Positions 1-10,139 are shown, counted from the first letter of the stretch. The stretch is 64,000 nucleotides of DNA from Actinomycetospora succinea (GCF_004363095.1 NZ_SNYO01000012.1:124001-188000), one strand, 5' to 3'. Notes: generated from the letters alone by a model not told the origin. Program-made: numbers and translations.

Positions 1-118
1 CAACCACCGCTACACGTTCGACGTCGCCACCGGCCGCGGCCTCGACCCCGGCGACTGCCACCTCGTGCCCTACCCCTGCCGCGTCGAGGGCGGGACGATC
101 GCCGTCGCCGTCCCCTGA
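1..118 (+). CDS. C-terminal fragment of a Rieske-type [2Fe-2S] protein (5' end outside window)
   Basis: Only the last 38 codons are inside the window, ending at a TGA at 116-118. The visible peptide begins NHRYTFDVATGRGLD and ends in GGTIAVAVP. This resembles the C-terminal part of Rieske domains, where the second Cys-x2-His pair is followed by a 'W/Y-x-F-D-x-x-T-G' strand and a short 'V-x-G-G-x-I-x-V' strand. The cluster-binding motifs themselves lie upstream of the window, so the call is an inference from a short tail; a small ferredoxin or an NirD-like subunit would both fit. Confidence 0.45.
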   Translation, partial: NHRYTFDVATGRGLDPGDCHLVPYPCRVEGGTIAVAVP

Positions 119-122
119 GCCC

Positions 123-153
123 TTGACCTCGACCTTGCTCGAGGTCGGACCCT
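123..153 (+). promoter_or_regulatory. Candidate MerR-family promoter/operator of the VOC gene
   Basis: A perfect 8-bp dyad, GACCTCGA (125-132) and TCGAGGTC (139-146) with a 6-nt centre, sits in a 19-bp spacer between a -35-like TTGACC (123-128) and a weak -10-like GACCCT (148-153). A stretched 19-bp spacer filled by a dyad is the known architecture of MerR-family-activated promoters. The predicted start would fall at about the A of the ATG at 160, implying a leaderless mRNA. No MerR gene is visible in the window; the regulator is inferred. Confidence 0.45.
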
Positions 154-159
154 CGGGGC

Positions 160-537
160 ATGAGCATCGAGCTGAACCACACCATCGTCGAGTCCCCGGA
201 CCCCGACGCCGGCGCGGCCTTCCTCACCGAGGTCCTGGGTCTGCCGGCGCCGTACCACTTCGGGCCCTTCACGGTCGTCGAGGTCGCCCACGGCACGAGC
301 CTCGACTACATGACCGTCGCCGACCCCCACTCCCAGCACTACGCGTTCCTCGTCCCGGACGACGAGTTCGCGGTGATCGCGGAGCGGCTGCGCGAGCGCG
401 GCGTGCCGACGTTCGCCGACCCCGGCCACCGCCGGCCCGGGCACAACACGAACGACGGCGGCCAGGGCGCCTACTTCGACTCCCCCGAGGGTCACAACCT
501 CGAGATCCTCACCCGCCCCTACGGCAGCGGCGTCTGA
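160..537 (+). CDS. VOC (glyoxalase/bleomycin resistance/dioxygenase) superfamily protein, 125 aa
   Basis: A single-domain VOC protein of about the usual 120-130 residues. The N-terminal strand [10 protein letters not shown] carries the typical first metal-ligand His, followed by the FLTEVLGL helix. The C-terminal half has the [12 protein letters not shown] signature, whose Glu is the usual last metal ligand. VOC proteins range from glyoxalase I to dioxygenases and resistance proteins, and the substrate cannot be read from the sequence. The ATG at 160 follows a candidate MerR-type promoter closely enough for a leaderless message. The 3' end overlaps the convergent truA gene by 19 nt. Confidence 0.8.
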   Translation: MSIELNHTIVESPDPDAGAAFLTEVLGLPAPYHFGPFTVVEVAHGTSLDYMTVADPHSQHYAFLVPDDEFAVIAERLRERGVPTFADPGHRRPGHNTNDGGQGAYFDSPEGHNLEILTRPYGSGV

Positions 538-1349
538 TCCTCCTCGTCGCGCCGGCGGCGCGTGACGGCCGCGCGCGCGGCGAGGTCCGCGTCGTCGGGG
601 TAGTCGACGCCGGTGAGCCGCAGGCCCCGGGCCGCGACCACGGTGACCTCGCTCGAGCGCTCGCGCGCCGCCAGGAGATCCGCCGGCCAGGACACCGGCC
701 GCCGGCCCTCCCCCACGGCCAGCAGCGCGCCGACCACCGAGCGGACCATCGAGTGGCAGAACGCGTCGGCCGACAGGCGGGCGGCCAGGACGTCGGTCTC
801 GCCGGGCTCGCGGGTCCACTCGAGACGCTGGAGCTCGCGGACGGTCGTCGCCCCCGGCCGCGGGCGGCAGTAGGCGGCGAAGTCGTGCTCGCCGAGCAGG
901 CCCCGCCCGGCGTCGTTCATCGCGTCGACGTCGAGCGGGCGCGGCCAGCGCAGGGTGTCGCGGGCGCGCAGCGGCTCCGGGCCCCACGGGGCGGTGCTGA
1001 CGCGGTAGAGGTAGTGGCGGCGGAACGCCGAGAAGCGCGCGTCGAAGCCCGCGGGCGCCGGAGCGACCGCACGCACCCGGACATCCGGTGGCAGCATCCG
1101 CGCCAGGCGGCCGACGAGACCCGGGTGGAGGTCGACGGACGCCGGCAGGTCGACGTGGCAGACCTGCGCGTCGGCGTGCACCCCGGCGTCGGTGCGCCCG
1201 GCGACGGTGAGCGCCACGGGCGTGCGCCAGATCGTGGCGAGCGCGTCCTCGAGGACCCCCTGCACCGTGCGCAGCCCGGGCTGGCGCGCCCACCCCGAGA
1301 AGTCGGTGCCGTCGTAGGCCAGGTCGAGCCGATACCGCAGGGAAGACAC
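519..1349 (-). CDS. truA: tRNA pseudouridine(38-40) synthase TruA, 276 aa
   Basis: TruA isomerises uridines 38-40 in the tRNA anticodon stem-loop. The protein opens with [20 protein letters not shown], the conserved N-terminal fold, and has the catalytic-Asp motif [10 protein letters not shown] at about residue 50, followed by the usual insertions and a [12 protein letters not shown] segment. Length is normal. It starts with GTG, about 50 nt after the rplQ stop, so it is probably the last gene of the alpha-operon transcript, as is common in actinobacteria. Its 3' end overlaps the convergent VOC gene. Confidence 0.95.
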   Translation of the reverse strand: MSSLRYRLDLAYDGTDFSGWARQPGLRTVQGVLEDALATIWRTPVALTVAGRTDAGVHADAQVCHVDLPASVDLHPGLVGRLARMLPPDVRVRAVAPAPAGFDARFSAFRRHYLYRVSTAPWGPEPLRARDTLRWPRPLDVDAMNDAGRGLLGEHDFAAYCRPRPGATTVRELQRLEWTREPGETDVLAARLSADAFCHSMVRSVVGALLAVGEGRRPVSWPADLLAARERSSEVTVVAARGLRLTGVDYPDDADLAARAAVTRRRRDEEDQTPLP

Positions 1350-1399
1350 CGCGAGCCCGCCCCCGCGGTCGGGAGCGGGCTCGCGGAGTGACTGGTCGG

Positions 1400-2092
1400 T
1401 CAGGACTTCTTCTCGTCCGCGTCGTCGTCCGACGTGTCGAGACCGGCGGCGGCCGCCGCGTTGTCGGCCATCTCCTCGGGGACGGAGTCGTCGTCCGAGG
1501 AGGTGGTGGCCGACGAGTCGGCGTCCTCCGTGGCGGTGTCCTCGGTGTCGTCGGTGACCGTGTCGGTCGCGTCGGTCGGCTCCGCCGGCTCCGGCGAGGC
1601 GTCGCTCTCGGCGGCCGCGATCGTCGCCGCGGTGGCCGCGGCACCGGTGGCGGCGCCACCGACCTCGGCGCCCGGGCCCGACGGCGTCTGCGGGGCCGCG
1701 GTGCGGGTGGCCTGCGAGGCCTCCGCGGACGCGGTCCGCTCGTTCACCAGCTCGATGATCGCCATCGGCGCGTTGTCACCCTTGCGCGGCAGCGTCTTGA
1801 CGATGCGCGTGTAGCCGCCGGGACGGTCCGCGAAGAACGGGCCGATCTCGGCCGTCAGGCGGTGCACGACGTCCTTGTCGCGGATCTGCTCCGCGATGAG
1901 ACGACGGTTGTGCAGGCCGCCCTTCTTGGCCTTGGTGATCAGCCGCTCCGCGTACGGGCGCAGGCGCTCGGCCTTGGCCCGCGTCGTGTGGATGCGGCCG
2001 TGGGTGAACAGCGACGTGGCCAGGTTGGCCAGCATCAGCTTCTGGTGGTCGGGGGAACCCCCGAGCCGCGGGCCCTTGGTGGGCTGGGGCAT
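1400..2092 (-). CDS. rplQ: 50S ribosomal protein bL17 with long acidic C-terminal tail, 230 aa
   Basis: Residues 1 to about 122 are a normal bL17 ([18 protein letters not shown]..., [25 protein letters not shown]). Typical bacterial bL17 is about 120-130 residues. This one continues for roughly 108 more residues of Ala/Thr/Asp/Glu-rich low-complexity sequence ending in DEKKS, which should be disordered. The gene lies downstream of rpoA, as in the canonical alpha operon, with an 89-nt gap that contains an 11-bp hairpin. The tail keeps the genome's codon style and reads through without a frameshift. Confidence 0.97.
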   Translation of the reverse strand: MPQPTKGPRLGGSPDHQKLMLANLATSLFTHGRIHTTRAKAERLRPYAERLITKAKKGGLHNRRLIAEQIRDKDVVHRLTAEIGPFFADRPGGYTRIVKTLPRKGDNAPMAIIELVNERTASAEASQATRTAAPQTPSGPGAEVGGAATGAAATAATIAAAESDASPEPAEPTDATDTVTDDTEDTATEDADSSATTSSDDDSVPEEMADNAAAAAGLDTSDDDADEKKS

Positions 2093-2120
2093 GTCACTGC
2101 TCCTGTCTCGTGACGCCTTT

Positions 2121-2148
2121 CCGCCCGGCCCGCGGAGGGGCCGGGCGG
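2121..2148 (-). other. Intercistronic hairpin between rpoA and rplQ
   Basis: CCGCCCGGCCC (2121-2131) and GGGCCGGGCGG (2138-2148) pair perfectly over 11 bp around a 6-nt loop. It lies about 33 nt after the rpoA stop and 28 nt before the rplQ start, with no U-run. It could be a partial terminator, a processing site or a stability element; its position within a co-directional operon is the notable point. Confidence 0.6.
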
Positions 2149-2181
2149 GGGCAGCACGTCAGAGTTGCTGAGTACGGGTGC

Positions 2182-3255
2182 TTACAGCTGCTCGGTCTCG
2201 GCGTAGTCCTGGCCGTCGTCGTCCGACACCCCGTAGCCGCCGAAGCCGCCGTCGGAGCCGTACGACTCGAAGCCCTCGGACGGGTAGTCGGCCGCCGCGG
2301 CGGACGGGTCGAACCCGGGGGGGCTGTCCTTGAGGGCCAGGCCGAGGCCGGCGAGCTTCATCTTGACCTCGTCGATGGACTTCGCACCGAAGTTCCGGAT
2401 GTCCAGCAGGTCGGCCTCCGAGCGGCCGACGAGCTCGCCGACCGTGTGGATGCCCTCCCGCTTGAGGCAGTTGTAGGACCGGACCGTGAGGTCGAGGTCC
2501 TCGATGGGCATCGCGAACGCGGCGATCGAGTCGGCCTCGGCGGGCGAGGGCCCGATCTCGATGCCCTCGGCGTCGATGTTGAGCTCGCGGGCCAGGCCGA
2601 AGAGCTCGACCAGCGTCCGACCGGCGGACGCGATCGCGTCGCGCGGGGTCATCGACGGCTTGGTCTCGACGTCGAGGATCAGCTTGTCGAAGTCGGTGCG
2701 CTGCTCGACGCGGGTCGCCTCGACCTTGTAGCTGACCTTGAGCACCGGCGAGTAGATCGAGTCGACCGGGATGCGGCCGATCTCGGCGCCGGAGGCCTTG
2801 TTCTGCGCGGCCGGGACGTACCCGCGGCCACGCTCGACGACCAGCTCGACCTCCAGGCGGCCCTGGTCGTTCAGGGTCGCGATGTGCAGGTCGGGGTTGT
2901 GCACGGTCACGCCGGCCGGCGGGACGATGTCGCCCGCGGTCACCGTGCCCGGCCCCTGCTTGCGCAGGTACATGGTCGCCGGCTCGTCCTCCTCGGAGCT
3001 CACGACGAGCTCCTTGAGGTTCAGGATGATGTCGGTGACGTCCTCCTTCACCCCCGGGACGGTGGTGAACTCGTGGAGGACCCCGTCGACACGGATGCTG
3101 GTCACGGCCGCGCCCGGGATGGACGACAGCAGGGTGCGACGCAGCGAGTTGCCGAGGGTGTAGCCGAAGCCCGGCTCCAGCGGCTCGATGACGAACCGGG
3201 ACCGGGTGTCGTCGATGGCGTCCTCGGACAGGGCGGGACGCTGAGAGATCAGCAC
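2182..3255 (-). CDS. rpoA: DNA-directed RNA polymerase subunit alpha, 357 aa
   Basis: RpoA dimerises to scaffold core RNA polymerase, and its C-terminal domain contacts UP elements and activators. The start [35 protein letters not shown] is the alpha N-terminal domain, here from a GTG codon. The C-terminal domain shows the helix-hairpin-helix region [16 protein letters not shown] and [14 protein letters not shown]. The last about 45 residues form an acidic Gly/Tyr/Asp-rich tail typical of actinobacterial alpha. It sits between rpsD and rplQ, the standard alpha-operon position. Confidence 0.98.
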   Translation of the reverse strand: MLISQRPALSEDAIDDTRSRFVIEPLEPGFGYTLGNSLRRTLLSSIPGAAVTSIRVDGVLHEFTTVPGVKEDVTDIILNLKELVVSSEEDEPATMYLRKQGPGTVTAGDIVPPAGVTVHNPDLHIATLNDQGRLEVELVVERGRGYVPAAQNKASGAEIGRIPVDSIYSPVLKVSYKVEATRVEQRTDFDKLILDVETKPSMTPRDAIASAGRTLVELFGLARELNIDAEGIEIGPSPAEADSIAAFAMPIEDLDLTVRSYNCLKREGIHTVGELVGRSEADLLDIRNFGAKSIDEVKMKLAGLGLALKDSPPGFDPSAAAADYPSEGFESYGSDGGFGGYGVSDDDGQDYAETEQL

Positions 3256-3302
3256 GTACGATTCCTTCCGATGCGGCGTCCGCTATTTGACGCCGAACCC
3301 GA

Positions 3303-3331
3303 CCCGGCCCGAGCAGGCTGCCCGGGCCGGG
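3303..3331 (-). other. Intercistronic hairpin between rpsD and rpoA
   Basis: CCCGGCCCG (3303-3311) pairs with CGGGCCGGG (3323-3331) across an 11-nt loop. It begins about 10 nt after the rpsD stop and precedes rpoA. There is no U-tract. It is one of several GC hairpins in gaps of the ribosomal protein operons in this window. Confidence 0.55.
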
Positions 3332-3341
3332 GTACCGCTCA

Positions 3342-3947
3342 TTACTTCGAGTAGAACTCGACGATCAGCTGCTCGGAGACGGGCGTGTCGATCTGCGACC
3401 GCTCCGGGAGCTGGTGGACGAACACCCGGAGCGAGTCCGGGACGACCTGCAGCCACCCCGGGACGGGGCGCTCGCCGAAGTTCTCCTTCGCCACCACGAG
3501 GGGCAGCATGTTCCGGGACTTCTCCCGGACGTCGATGATGTCGTACTGCGTCACCCGGTAGCTGGGGACGTCGACCTTCTGGCCGTTGACCAGGAAGTGG
3601 CCGTGCCCGACGAGCTGGCGGGCCTGACGACGGGTCTGCGCGAGGCCGGCCCGGTAGATCACCGAGTCGAGCCGCGACTCGAGGAGCTTGAGGAACTCGT
3701 CGCCGGTCTTGCCCTCGCGACGGTTCGCCTCCTCGTAGTAGGCGCGCATCTGCTTCTCGAGCAGGCCGTAGGTGAAGCGGGCCTTCTGCTTCTCCTGCAG
3801 CTGCAGCAGGTACTCGGACTCCTTGATGCGGATCCGGCCGTGCTGCCCCGGCGGGTACGGGCGACGCTCGAACGACTTGTCGCCGCCGATCAGGTCGACC
3901 TTCAGGCGGCGGGACTTGCGGGTGGCGGGACCTGTGTAGCGAGCCAT
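3342..3947 (-). CDS. rpsD: 30S ribosomal protein uS4, zinc-free form, 201 aa
   Basis: uS4 binds the 5' domain of 16S rRNA, nucleates assembly and in many bacteria represses its own operon. The start MARYTGPATRKSRRLKVDL and the S4 RNA-binding domain (about residues 95-155, SRLDSVIYRAGLAQTRRQARQLVGHGH) are clear. The N-terminal Cys cluster of the zinc-binding form is absent, so this is the C-minus form. It lies between rpsK and rpoA in the alpha operon. Confidence 0.98.
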   Translation of the reverse strand: MARYTGPATRKSRRLKVDLIGGDKSFERRPYPPGQHGRIRIKESEYLLQLQEKQKARFTYGLLEKQMRAYYEEANRREGKTGDEFLKLLESRLDSVIYRAGLAQTRRQARQLVGHGHFLVNGQKVDVPSYRVTQYDIIDVREKSRNMLPLVVAKENFGERPVPGWLQVVPDSLRVFVHQLPERSQIDTPVSEQLIVEFYSK

Positions 3948-3966
3948 CTCGTTGTCTCCTCTCCGC

Positions 3967-4377
3967 CTAGACCCGGCGACGCTTCGGCGGACGGCAGCCG
4001 TTGTGCGGCTGCGGCGTGACGTCGGCGATGGTGCCGACCTCGAGGCCCGCGGCCTGCAGCGAACGGATGGCGGTCTCGCGGCCCGAGCCCGGGCCCTTCA
4101 CGAAGACGTCGACCTTCTTCATCCCGTGCTCGGCGGCCTTGCGGGCGCAGTTCTCCGCAGCCATCTGCGCGGCGAACGGCGTCGACTTGCGCGAGCCCTT
4201 GAAGCCCACGTGGCCGGCCGACGCCCAGCTGATGACGTTGCCGGTCGGGTCGGTGATCGAGACGATCGTGTTGTTGAACGTGCTCTTGATGTGCGCGTGG
4301 CCGTGGGAGATGTTCTTCTTCTCCCGGCGGCGGACCTTCTTGGCCCCGGCCGCGCCCTGGCGAGTCCTGGGTGGCAT
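3967..4377 (-). CDS. rpsK: 30S ribosomal protein uS11, 136 aa
   Basis: uS11 lies at the platform of the 30S subunit beside the mRNA exit. The segments [20 protein letters not shown] and [13 protein letters not shown] are diagnostic, and the length is normal. The N-terminus has a short basic extension ([20 protein letters not shown]) usual in actinobacteria. It is the second gene of the alpha operon, 30 nt after rpsM and 19 nt before rpsD. Confidence 0.98.
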   Translation of the reverse strand: MPPRTRQGAAGAKKVRRREKKNISHGHAHIKSTFNNTIVSITDPTGNVISWASAGHVGFKGSRKSTPFAAQMAAENCARKAAEHGMKKVDVFVKGPGSGRETAIRSLQAAGLEVGTIADVTPQPHNGCRPPKRRRV

Positions 4378-4407
4378 CTCTCTTCTTCCGTTCGGGGGGT
4401 GGGCGCG

Positions 4408-4788
4408 CTACTTGCGCGCGGCCTTCTTCTTGCCGGCAACCGTCTTCTTGGGGCCCTTGCGCGATCGGGCGTTGGTCTTCGTCCGCTGCCCGTGCACCGG
4501 GAGATTGCGGCGGTGCCGCAGCCCCTGGTAGCTGCCGATCTCGACCTTGCGCCGGATGTCCGCCTGGACCTCGCGGCGCAGGTCGCCCTCGACCCGGAAG
4601 TGGTTCTCGATGTACGCGCGCAGCGTGGCCGCGTCCGCGTCCGACAGGTCCTTCGACCGCAGGTCGAAGTCGATGCCGGTCTCGGTGAGGATCTCACGGG
4701 AACGGCTGCGGCCGATCCCGAAGATGTAGGTCAGCGCGATCTCCATCCGCTTCTCGCGGGGGAGATCGACGCCGGCAAGTCGTGCCAT
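4408..4788 (-). CDS. rpsM: 30S ribosomal protein uS13, 126 aa
   Basis: uS13 is the 30S head protein that contacts the P-site tRNA and forms intersubunit bridges. The ATG at 4788 gives [20 protein letters not shown], the family start. The open frame extends upstream but has no uS13 similarity there. The helix-hairpin-helix [14 protein letters not shown] and the basic C-terminal tail are present. It opens the alpha operon and follows a 203-nt gap after rpmJ that contains two adjacent hairpins. Confidence 0.97.
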   Translation of the reverse strand: MARLAGVDLPREKRMEIALTYIFGIGRSRSREILTETGIDFDLRSKDLSDADAATLRAYIENHFRVEGDLRREVQADIRRKVEIGSYQGLRHRRNLPVHGQRTKTNARSRKGPKKTVAGKKKAARK

Positions 4789-4837
4789 GTGGCGACGTGC
4801 TCCTCGTGTCGTCCGGGAGGTCTGGCTCCCTGCCCGT

Positions 4838-4879
4838 CCCGGAGCGCTGGGCTCCGGGCCCCGGCCTCCCGTGCCGGGG
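4838..4879 (-). promoter_or_regulatory. Two adjacent hairpins in the rpmJ-rpsM gap (candidate alpha-operon leader)
   Basis: Hairpin A pairs CCCGGAGC (4838-4845) with GCTCCGGG (4851-4858). Hairpin B pairs CCCCGGC (4859-4865) with GCCGGGG (4873-4879). They abut with no spacer and end about 50 nt upstream of the rpsM ATG. In E. coli the rpsM leader binds S4 and controls the alpha operon; no sequence homology to that pseudoknot is claimed here, only a similar position. The rest of the 203-nt gap shows no ORF or strong promoter. Confidence 0.4.
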
Positions 4880-4991
4880 GTGCTCCGCCGGGGCACGATC
4901 TCTCGAGCCGACGTAGGTGCGGGGAGGTATCTGGTGTGCGGCCTGGTGGCCGCGGCGGGCGCGTCGGCCCGGTGTGCCCGGTCGGGGCGCG

Positions 4992-5105
4992 TCAGCCCTG
5001 GCGCTGCTTGTGGCGCAGGTTGTCGCAGATGACCATGACCCGCCCGTGACGGCGGACCACCTGGCACTTGGCGCAGATGCGCTTGACGCTCGGCTGGACC
5101 TTCAC
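4992..5105 (-). CDS. rpmJ: 50S ribosomal protein bL36, zinc-binding form, 37 aa
   Basis: The 37-residue product starts [17 protein letters not shown] from a GTG at 5105 and ends RHKQRQG. Cys11, Cys14, Cys27 and His32 form the C-x2-C-x12-C-x4-H zinc ribbon, so this is the C-plus form. It lies 34 nt after infA and before the alpha operon, the usual infA-rpmJ-rpsM order. It is short enough to be missed by length-limited gene callers. Confidence 0.96.
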   Translation of the reverse strand: MKVQPSVKRICAKCQVVRRHGRVMVICDNLRHKQRQG

Positions 5106-5139
5106 GTCCTCTTCCTCACTGAATCCGAGGCTGTCTCGA

Positions 5140-5361
5140 TCACTTGTAGCGGTAGACGATCCGGCCGCGCGAGAGATCGTAGGGCGAGAGCTCCACGACG
5201 ACCTTGTCCTCGGGGAGGATCCGGATGTAGTGCTGCCGCATCTTGCCGCTGATGTGCGCCAGGACCTTGTGCCCGTTCTCGAGCTCCACCCGGAACATCG
5301 CATTGGGCAGCGGCTCGATGACCCGCCCCTCGACCTCGATGGCGCCGTCCTTCTTCGCCAT
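5140..5361 (-). CDS. infA: Translation initiation factor IF-1, 73 aa
   Basis: IF-1 is an S1/OB-fold protein that occupies the A site during 30S initiation. The ATG at 5361 gives [20 protein letters not shown] and the product ends GRIVYRYK, with the family length of 73. RMQ-type segment [25 protein letters not shown] is present. The 179-nt gap upstream to the next gene probably holds the promoter of infA-rpmJ-alpha operon; a TACACT sequence at 5517-5512 on the minus strand is one candidate -10 without a convincing -35. Confidence 0.98.
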   Translation of the reverse strand: MAKKDGAIEVEGRVIEPLPNAMFRVELENGHKVLAHISGKMRQHYIRILPEDKVVVELSPYDLSRGRIVYRYK

Positions 5362-5540
5362 GTCCTCCGCATTCTTCTCGACGTACGCTGTCGTCCCGTG
5401 CGGTCCCGCGCCCGGCTGGGCGAGGGGGTCCGGGGGACACGGCACGCGGCGTCTCGGCGGCCGCGACGCGAGCGCACACGGACACCGGCACGACACGCGC
5501 ACCAGCAGTCGAGTGTACGCGCGGCGTGTCGAGAGCCTCG

Positions 5541-6035
5541 TCACCGGGGGTCGGGGCGACCTCGCGACGGGAGCCCCGGCGCGCACGGCATCGGCGGCGC
5601 GAACCCCGCGCGGGCCGCGAGCGCCTGCAGGGCGAGCACCACGCCCCAGGGGCCGGCGACCCAGATCCACCAGGGTGCCACCGGCTCGCCCGTCCCGACC
5701 GACACGGCCACCCAGATCACCAGGTTCAGCACCGACACCGCCGCCCACACCGCGACGGCGAGGCGCAGCGGCGACGGGCGGCGGCGGGGAGCACGGTCCG
5801 GCGCCGGAGCGGGCGCCGGGAGGTCCGCGACCGGGAGGTCCGCCGTCAGCGGCGCCAGGTCCGCCCGCACCACGGCGCCGTGCGCCGCCCGCACCCGCTC
5901 GTCGTACTCGGCGAGCGTCAGACGCCCCTCGCCGTGGGCCTGCGCCAGCACCGCCGCCACGCGCTCGCGATCGGCGTCCGCCACGCGCACCTGGTCCGAC
6001 CCCTGATCCGGCACCTGTCCGGCCACGACCACCAC
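5541..6035 (-). CDS. DUF1707 (SHOCT-like) domain membrane protein, about 164 aa
   Basis: The N-terminal 50 residues contain [16 protein letters not shown] and [17 protein letters not shown], the pattern of DUF1707 proteins of actinobacteria. A Pro/Arg-rich linker follows, then two hydrophobic segments ([20 protein letters not shown] and [18 protein letters not shown]). The start is uncertain: GTG codons occur at 6035, 6032, 6026 and 6014. The GTG at 6035 has a GAGGGG about 6-12 nt upstream and is preferred. Molecular function is unknown; some DUF1707 proteins are linked to surface or developmental roles. Confidence 0.75.
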   Translation of the reverse strand: MVVVAGQVPDQGSDQVRVADADRERVAAVLAQAHGEGRLTLAEYDERVRAAHGAVVRADLAPLTADLPVADLPAPAPAPDRAPRRRPSPLRLAVAVWAAVSVLNLVIWVAVSVGTGEPVAPWWIWVAGPWGVVLALQALAARAGFAPPMPCAPGLPSRGRPDPR

Positions 6036-6073
6036 CCCGTTCCCCTCGGTAGGGGGCCGACGATAGCAGCGAG

Positions 6074-6092
6074 CGGATAGTTCCGCTATCCG
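6074..6092. repeat. 7-bp inverted repeat at the secreted-protein stop and upstream of the DUF1707 gene
   Basis: CGGATAG (6074-6080) and CTATCCG (6086-6092) flank a 5-nt centre. The repeat overlaps the stop codon of the upstream gene (6086-6088) and lies about 40-57 nt before the DUF1707 start. It could be a weak terminator for the upstream gene or an operator for the downstream one; it is less GC-rich than its surroundings. Confidence 0.4.
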
Positions 6093-7093
6093 ACGTGCGC
6101 TGCCCCGCAGGAGGCCGGCGCTCCCCCGGTGCCGTCGGCGAAGGGCGGCGCGCACGCGGCCCGGCGCGGGGCGTCGAGCGCGCCGCCGCCCGGGGTGTCC
6201 TCCGCGCTGTTCTCGATCACCGAGAGCTGGTTGAACACCGCGCGCATCTGCGGCGAGTCGATGTTCGGGAACTCGCGCACGGCCGTGCTCTGCACCTGGA
6301 ACGACCCGGACGGCGCGCCGCCGGTCTCGTCGACGACGTAGGCGCCGTAGGTCTGCAGCGCCTCGGCCACCTTGCGGACGTCGGGGGCGGTGATGCCCGA
6401 GAGGTCGGCGTCCGCGGGCAGCGCGAGCAGGGCGCCCATGTTCACCTGCGGGTTCTCGCCGCCGTACTTGCCCTCGTAGCCGGAGTCGGCCGCGACCGCG
6501 GGCCAGCGGAACCCGCCGTTCTCCGGCGAACAGCTGGTGGTGCACGGGAGGCTGACCTTGAGGGCGTGGCGCAGCGGCGCGTCGCCGGACAGCTCGCCCT
6601 CCCGGATCGTGCCGCCGAGGCCGGAGAGCCCGGATCCGCCGTGGCAGCCCTCGATGCCCCGCCCGGTGAGCGGCTGCGGGTCCCACCCGACGCGCCAGCT
6701 CGGGTCGCCGCCGGGCTCGAGGACCATCGGCTGGCCCTGGATGATCGTCTGCTGGTCCGGGCTCGCGACGAGCAGCGTCGAGCAGTTGTTCCACGACCCG
6801 TCGGCCTGGAGCTCGGGGTCGACGTGCACCTCGCCGGAGCCGGCGCCGCCGAGCTCGCGGACGGGCGCGGTGGGGTCGAGGGTGATGTTCTCGACGTCGG
6901 GGTAGAGGTGGCCGACCTGCGCGTCGAAGTCCCCGTACACCGCGGTGGTGGCGAGCGGGAGGTTCCAGATCGAGTCCCAGGAGAACGGGCGCGCGTAGAT
7001 GTCGCGCGTCTCGTCCGCGCTCGCGAGCCCGGGGGTGGCGACCAGCGTGAGGACCAGCAGGACGGCCCCGAGGACACCCGATCGAGTGATCAC
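6086..7093 (-). CDS. Secreted protein of unknown function, 335 aa
   Basis: A Sec signal peptide is clear: MITR, hydrophobic [17 protein letters not shown], then ASA before DETRD, giving cleavage near residue 27. The mature part starts with [22 protein letters not shown] and contains repeated Gly/Ser-rich loops and several Cys (in [37 protein letters not shown]) that may form disulfides outside the cell. I do not recognise a catalytic family with confidence; the SIWN-start resembles uncharacterised secreted proteins of actinobacteria. It sits alone between map and the DUF1707 gene, co-directional. Confidence 0.8.
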   Translation of the reverse strand: MITRSGVLGAVLLVLTLVATPGLASADETRDIYARPFSWDSIWNLPLATTAVYGDFDAQVGHLYPDVENITLDPTAPVRELGGAGSGEVHVDPELQADGSWNNCSTLLVASPDQQTIIQGQPMVLEPGGDPSWRVGWDPQPLTGRGIEGCHGGSGLSGLGGTIREGELSGDAPLRHALKVSLPCTTSCSPENGGFRWPAVAADSGYEGKYGGENPQVNMGALLALPADADLSGITAPDVRKVAEALQTYGAYVVDETGGAPSGSFQVQSTAVREFPNIDSPQMRAVFNQLSVIENSAEDTPGGGALDAPRRAACAPPFADGTGGAPASCGAAHVG

Positions 7094-7135
7094 GTCACCC
7101 AGGCTGGCAGCCCCGCGTGCCCGGAACGCCGGGAT

Positions 7136-7153
7136 CGGGCCGAACCGGGCCCG
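7136..7153 (-). terminator. Possible weak hairpin terminator after map
   Basis: CGGGCC (7136-7141) and GGCCCG (7148-7153) form a 6-bp stem about 22 nt after the map stop. It is short and has no U-tract, so it is only a weak candidate for the end of the secY-adk-map unit. Confidence 0.3.
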
Positions 7154-7174
7154 CCCGGGCGAGTTACACCGGTG

Positions 7175-8035
7175 TCAGGAGGCGGGTGCGGTGAGGACCC
7201 GGGGCCCGTCGTCGGTGATCGCCACCGAGTGCTCCCAGTGCGCGGCGCGGCTGCCGTCGGCGGTGACGACGGTCCAGCCGTCCTCGAGCTCCTCGGTCTC
7301 GTCGGAGCCACCGGTGAGCATGGGCTCGATCGCGAGCACCATCCCGCTGCGCAGCCGCATCCCGGTGCCCTCGCGGCCGAGGTTCGGGACGAACGGCTCC
7401 ATGTGCATCGAGGTCCCGATGCCGTGCCCGCCGTAGTCGGCGACGATCCCGTACTCGCGGTCGTCCGACGTGCCCCGCTTCCGGGCCTCGGTCTCGACGG
7501 CGTGCCCCACGTCGCCGAGCCGCCCGCCGGGGACGAGCCGGGCGATGCCCGCCTCCATCGCCGCCCGGCACGCCGCCGACAGGGTCACGTCCTCGGGCCG
7601 CGGCGTGCCGATCAGCAGCGTGACCGCCGCGTCACCGTGCCAGCCCTCGAGGATCGCCCCGCAGTCGATGGAGACCAGGTCGCCGTCGCCGAGCACCTGC
7701 TCCCGCGACGGGATGCCGTGCACGATCTGCTCGTTCACCGAGGCGCAGATCGACGCCGGGAAGCCCTGGTACCCGAGGAACGAGGGCACGGCCCCGGCCT
7801 CGCGGATCGTCGTCGCGGCGACCTCGTCCAGGTCGGCGGTGCTGGCCCCGGGGCGTGCGGCCTCGGTGACCGCGGCGAGCGCGTCCGCCACGACGAGGCC
7901 GGCGGCGCGCATCGCCTCGATCTGGCCCGGTGTCTTCATCTCCACGAGGCGCCCCCGCACACGGTCGGCGAGCCCGCCGACCCCGGCGGAGACCGCCTCG
8001 GTGAGGCCGGTCAGACGGCGGCTCGGGTTGCCCAC
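7175..8035 (-). CDS. map: Type I methionine aminopeptidase, 286 aa
   Basis: Map removes the initiator Met from nascent proteins with a dinuclear metal site. The ligands are visible: Asp in [11 protein letters not shown], Asp in HGDAAVT, His in [13 protein letters not shown], Glu in [10 protein letters not shown] and Glu in WEHSVAI. A GTG follows the adk TGA directly, giving [12 protein letters not shown]. Family members usually begin near [16 protein letters not shown], about 30 residues later, so the first 30 residues may be an extension or the start may be internal. Adjacency to adk and secY is canonical. Confidence 0.95.
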   Translation of the reverse strand: MGNPSRRLTGLTEAVSAGVGGLADRVRGRLVEMKTPGQIEAMRAAGLVVADALAAVTEAARPGASTADLDEVAATTIREAGAVPSFLGYQGFPASICASVNEQIVHGIPSREQVLGDGDLVSIDCGAILEGWHGDAAVTLLIGTPRPEDVTLSAACRAAMEAGIARLVPGGRLGDVGHAVETEARKRGTSDDREYGIVADYGGHGIGTSMHMEPFVPNLGREGTGMRLRSGMVLAIEPMLTGGSDETEELEDGWTVVTADGSRAAHWEHSVAITDDGPRVLTAPAS

Positions 8036-8593
8036 TCAGTCGTCGGGCTCGTCGGCGAGGGCGTCCATCGCGCGGTCGGTGATCTCGTCGATCGTCCCGA
8101 CGGCGTCCACCCGCACCGCGATGTCCTGGTAGTGCGCGATCAGCGGCTCGGTCTCCGAGCGGTAGACCTCCTGGCGGTGCCGGATGGTCTCCTCGGTGTC
8201 GTCGGAGCGCCCGCGGGCCATGAGCCGCTTGATGAGCTCCTCGTCCTCGACCTCGAACACGAGGACGGCGTCGAGGCGCTGGCCGAGGTCGCCGAGGACC
8301 TTCTGCAGCTCGTCGGCCTGGGCCGTGTTGCGCGGGAACCCGTCGAGCAGGAAGCCCTCCTGCGCGTCGGGCTGCGCGAGACGGTCCTTGACCATCTTGA
8401 CCGTCACCTCGTCGGGCACGAGGTCGCCGGCGTCGACGTAGCGCTGGGCTTCCTTGCCCAGCTCCGTCTCGTTCTTCATGTTCTCGCGGAAGATGTCGCC
8501 GGTGGAGATGTGCGGCGCGTCGAGACGCTCGGCCAGCCGCGCAGCCTGCGTTCCCTTGCCCGCGCCCGGCGGGCCCACCAGCACGATCCTCAC
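8036..8593 (-). CDS. adk: Adenylate kinase, short-LID form, 185 aa
   Basis: Adk interconverts ATP, AMP and ADP. The P-loop GPPGAGKGTQAARLAERL is at residues 7-24, with the AMP-binding region ISTGDIFREN and the DGFPRNTAQADEL motif. At 185 residues, with a compact segment ARGRSDDTEETIRHR, it is the short form without the long zinc or beta LID. Its TGA is directly followed by the GTG of map, suggesting translational coupling. Confidence 0.98.
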   Translation of the reverse strand: MRIVLVGPPGAGKGTQAARLAERLDAPHISTGDIFRENMKNETELGKEAQRYVDAGDLVPDEVTVKMVKDRLAQPDAQEGFLLDGFPRNTAQADELQKVLGDLGQRLDAVLVFEVEDEELIKRLMARGRSDDTEETIRHRQEVYRSETEPLIAHYQDIAVRVDAVGTIDEITDRAMDALADEPDD

Positions 8594-8666
8594 GACAACA
8601 CTCCTTCGCCTGACATCTCTGCGCTTGACATCCCTGTGTGCACCGACCGCTGCCGACCGCTCCCGG

Positions 8667-9986
<1,320 letters not shown>

Positions 9987-10139
9987 TCGGACCTCCAGAT
10001 GTCGTTCGGCCGCACCGCGGACTCGTCGGGGTCCGGAGCCGCGCGGGCCTGTGGTCACCGGCCGCGCACCGCGGGGGTGCGACGTGGCCGGGCCGGACCG
10101 GTCGAGCCGGCCCGGGGCGAGACTACACGGGGAGACGCC

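Noticed and set aside
1388-2113. Val/Arg-rich plus-strand frame over rplQ
   Set aside because: Shadow of the acidic tail codons of bL17, not a gene.
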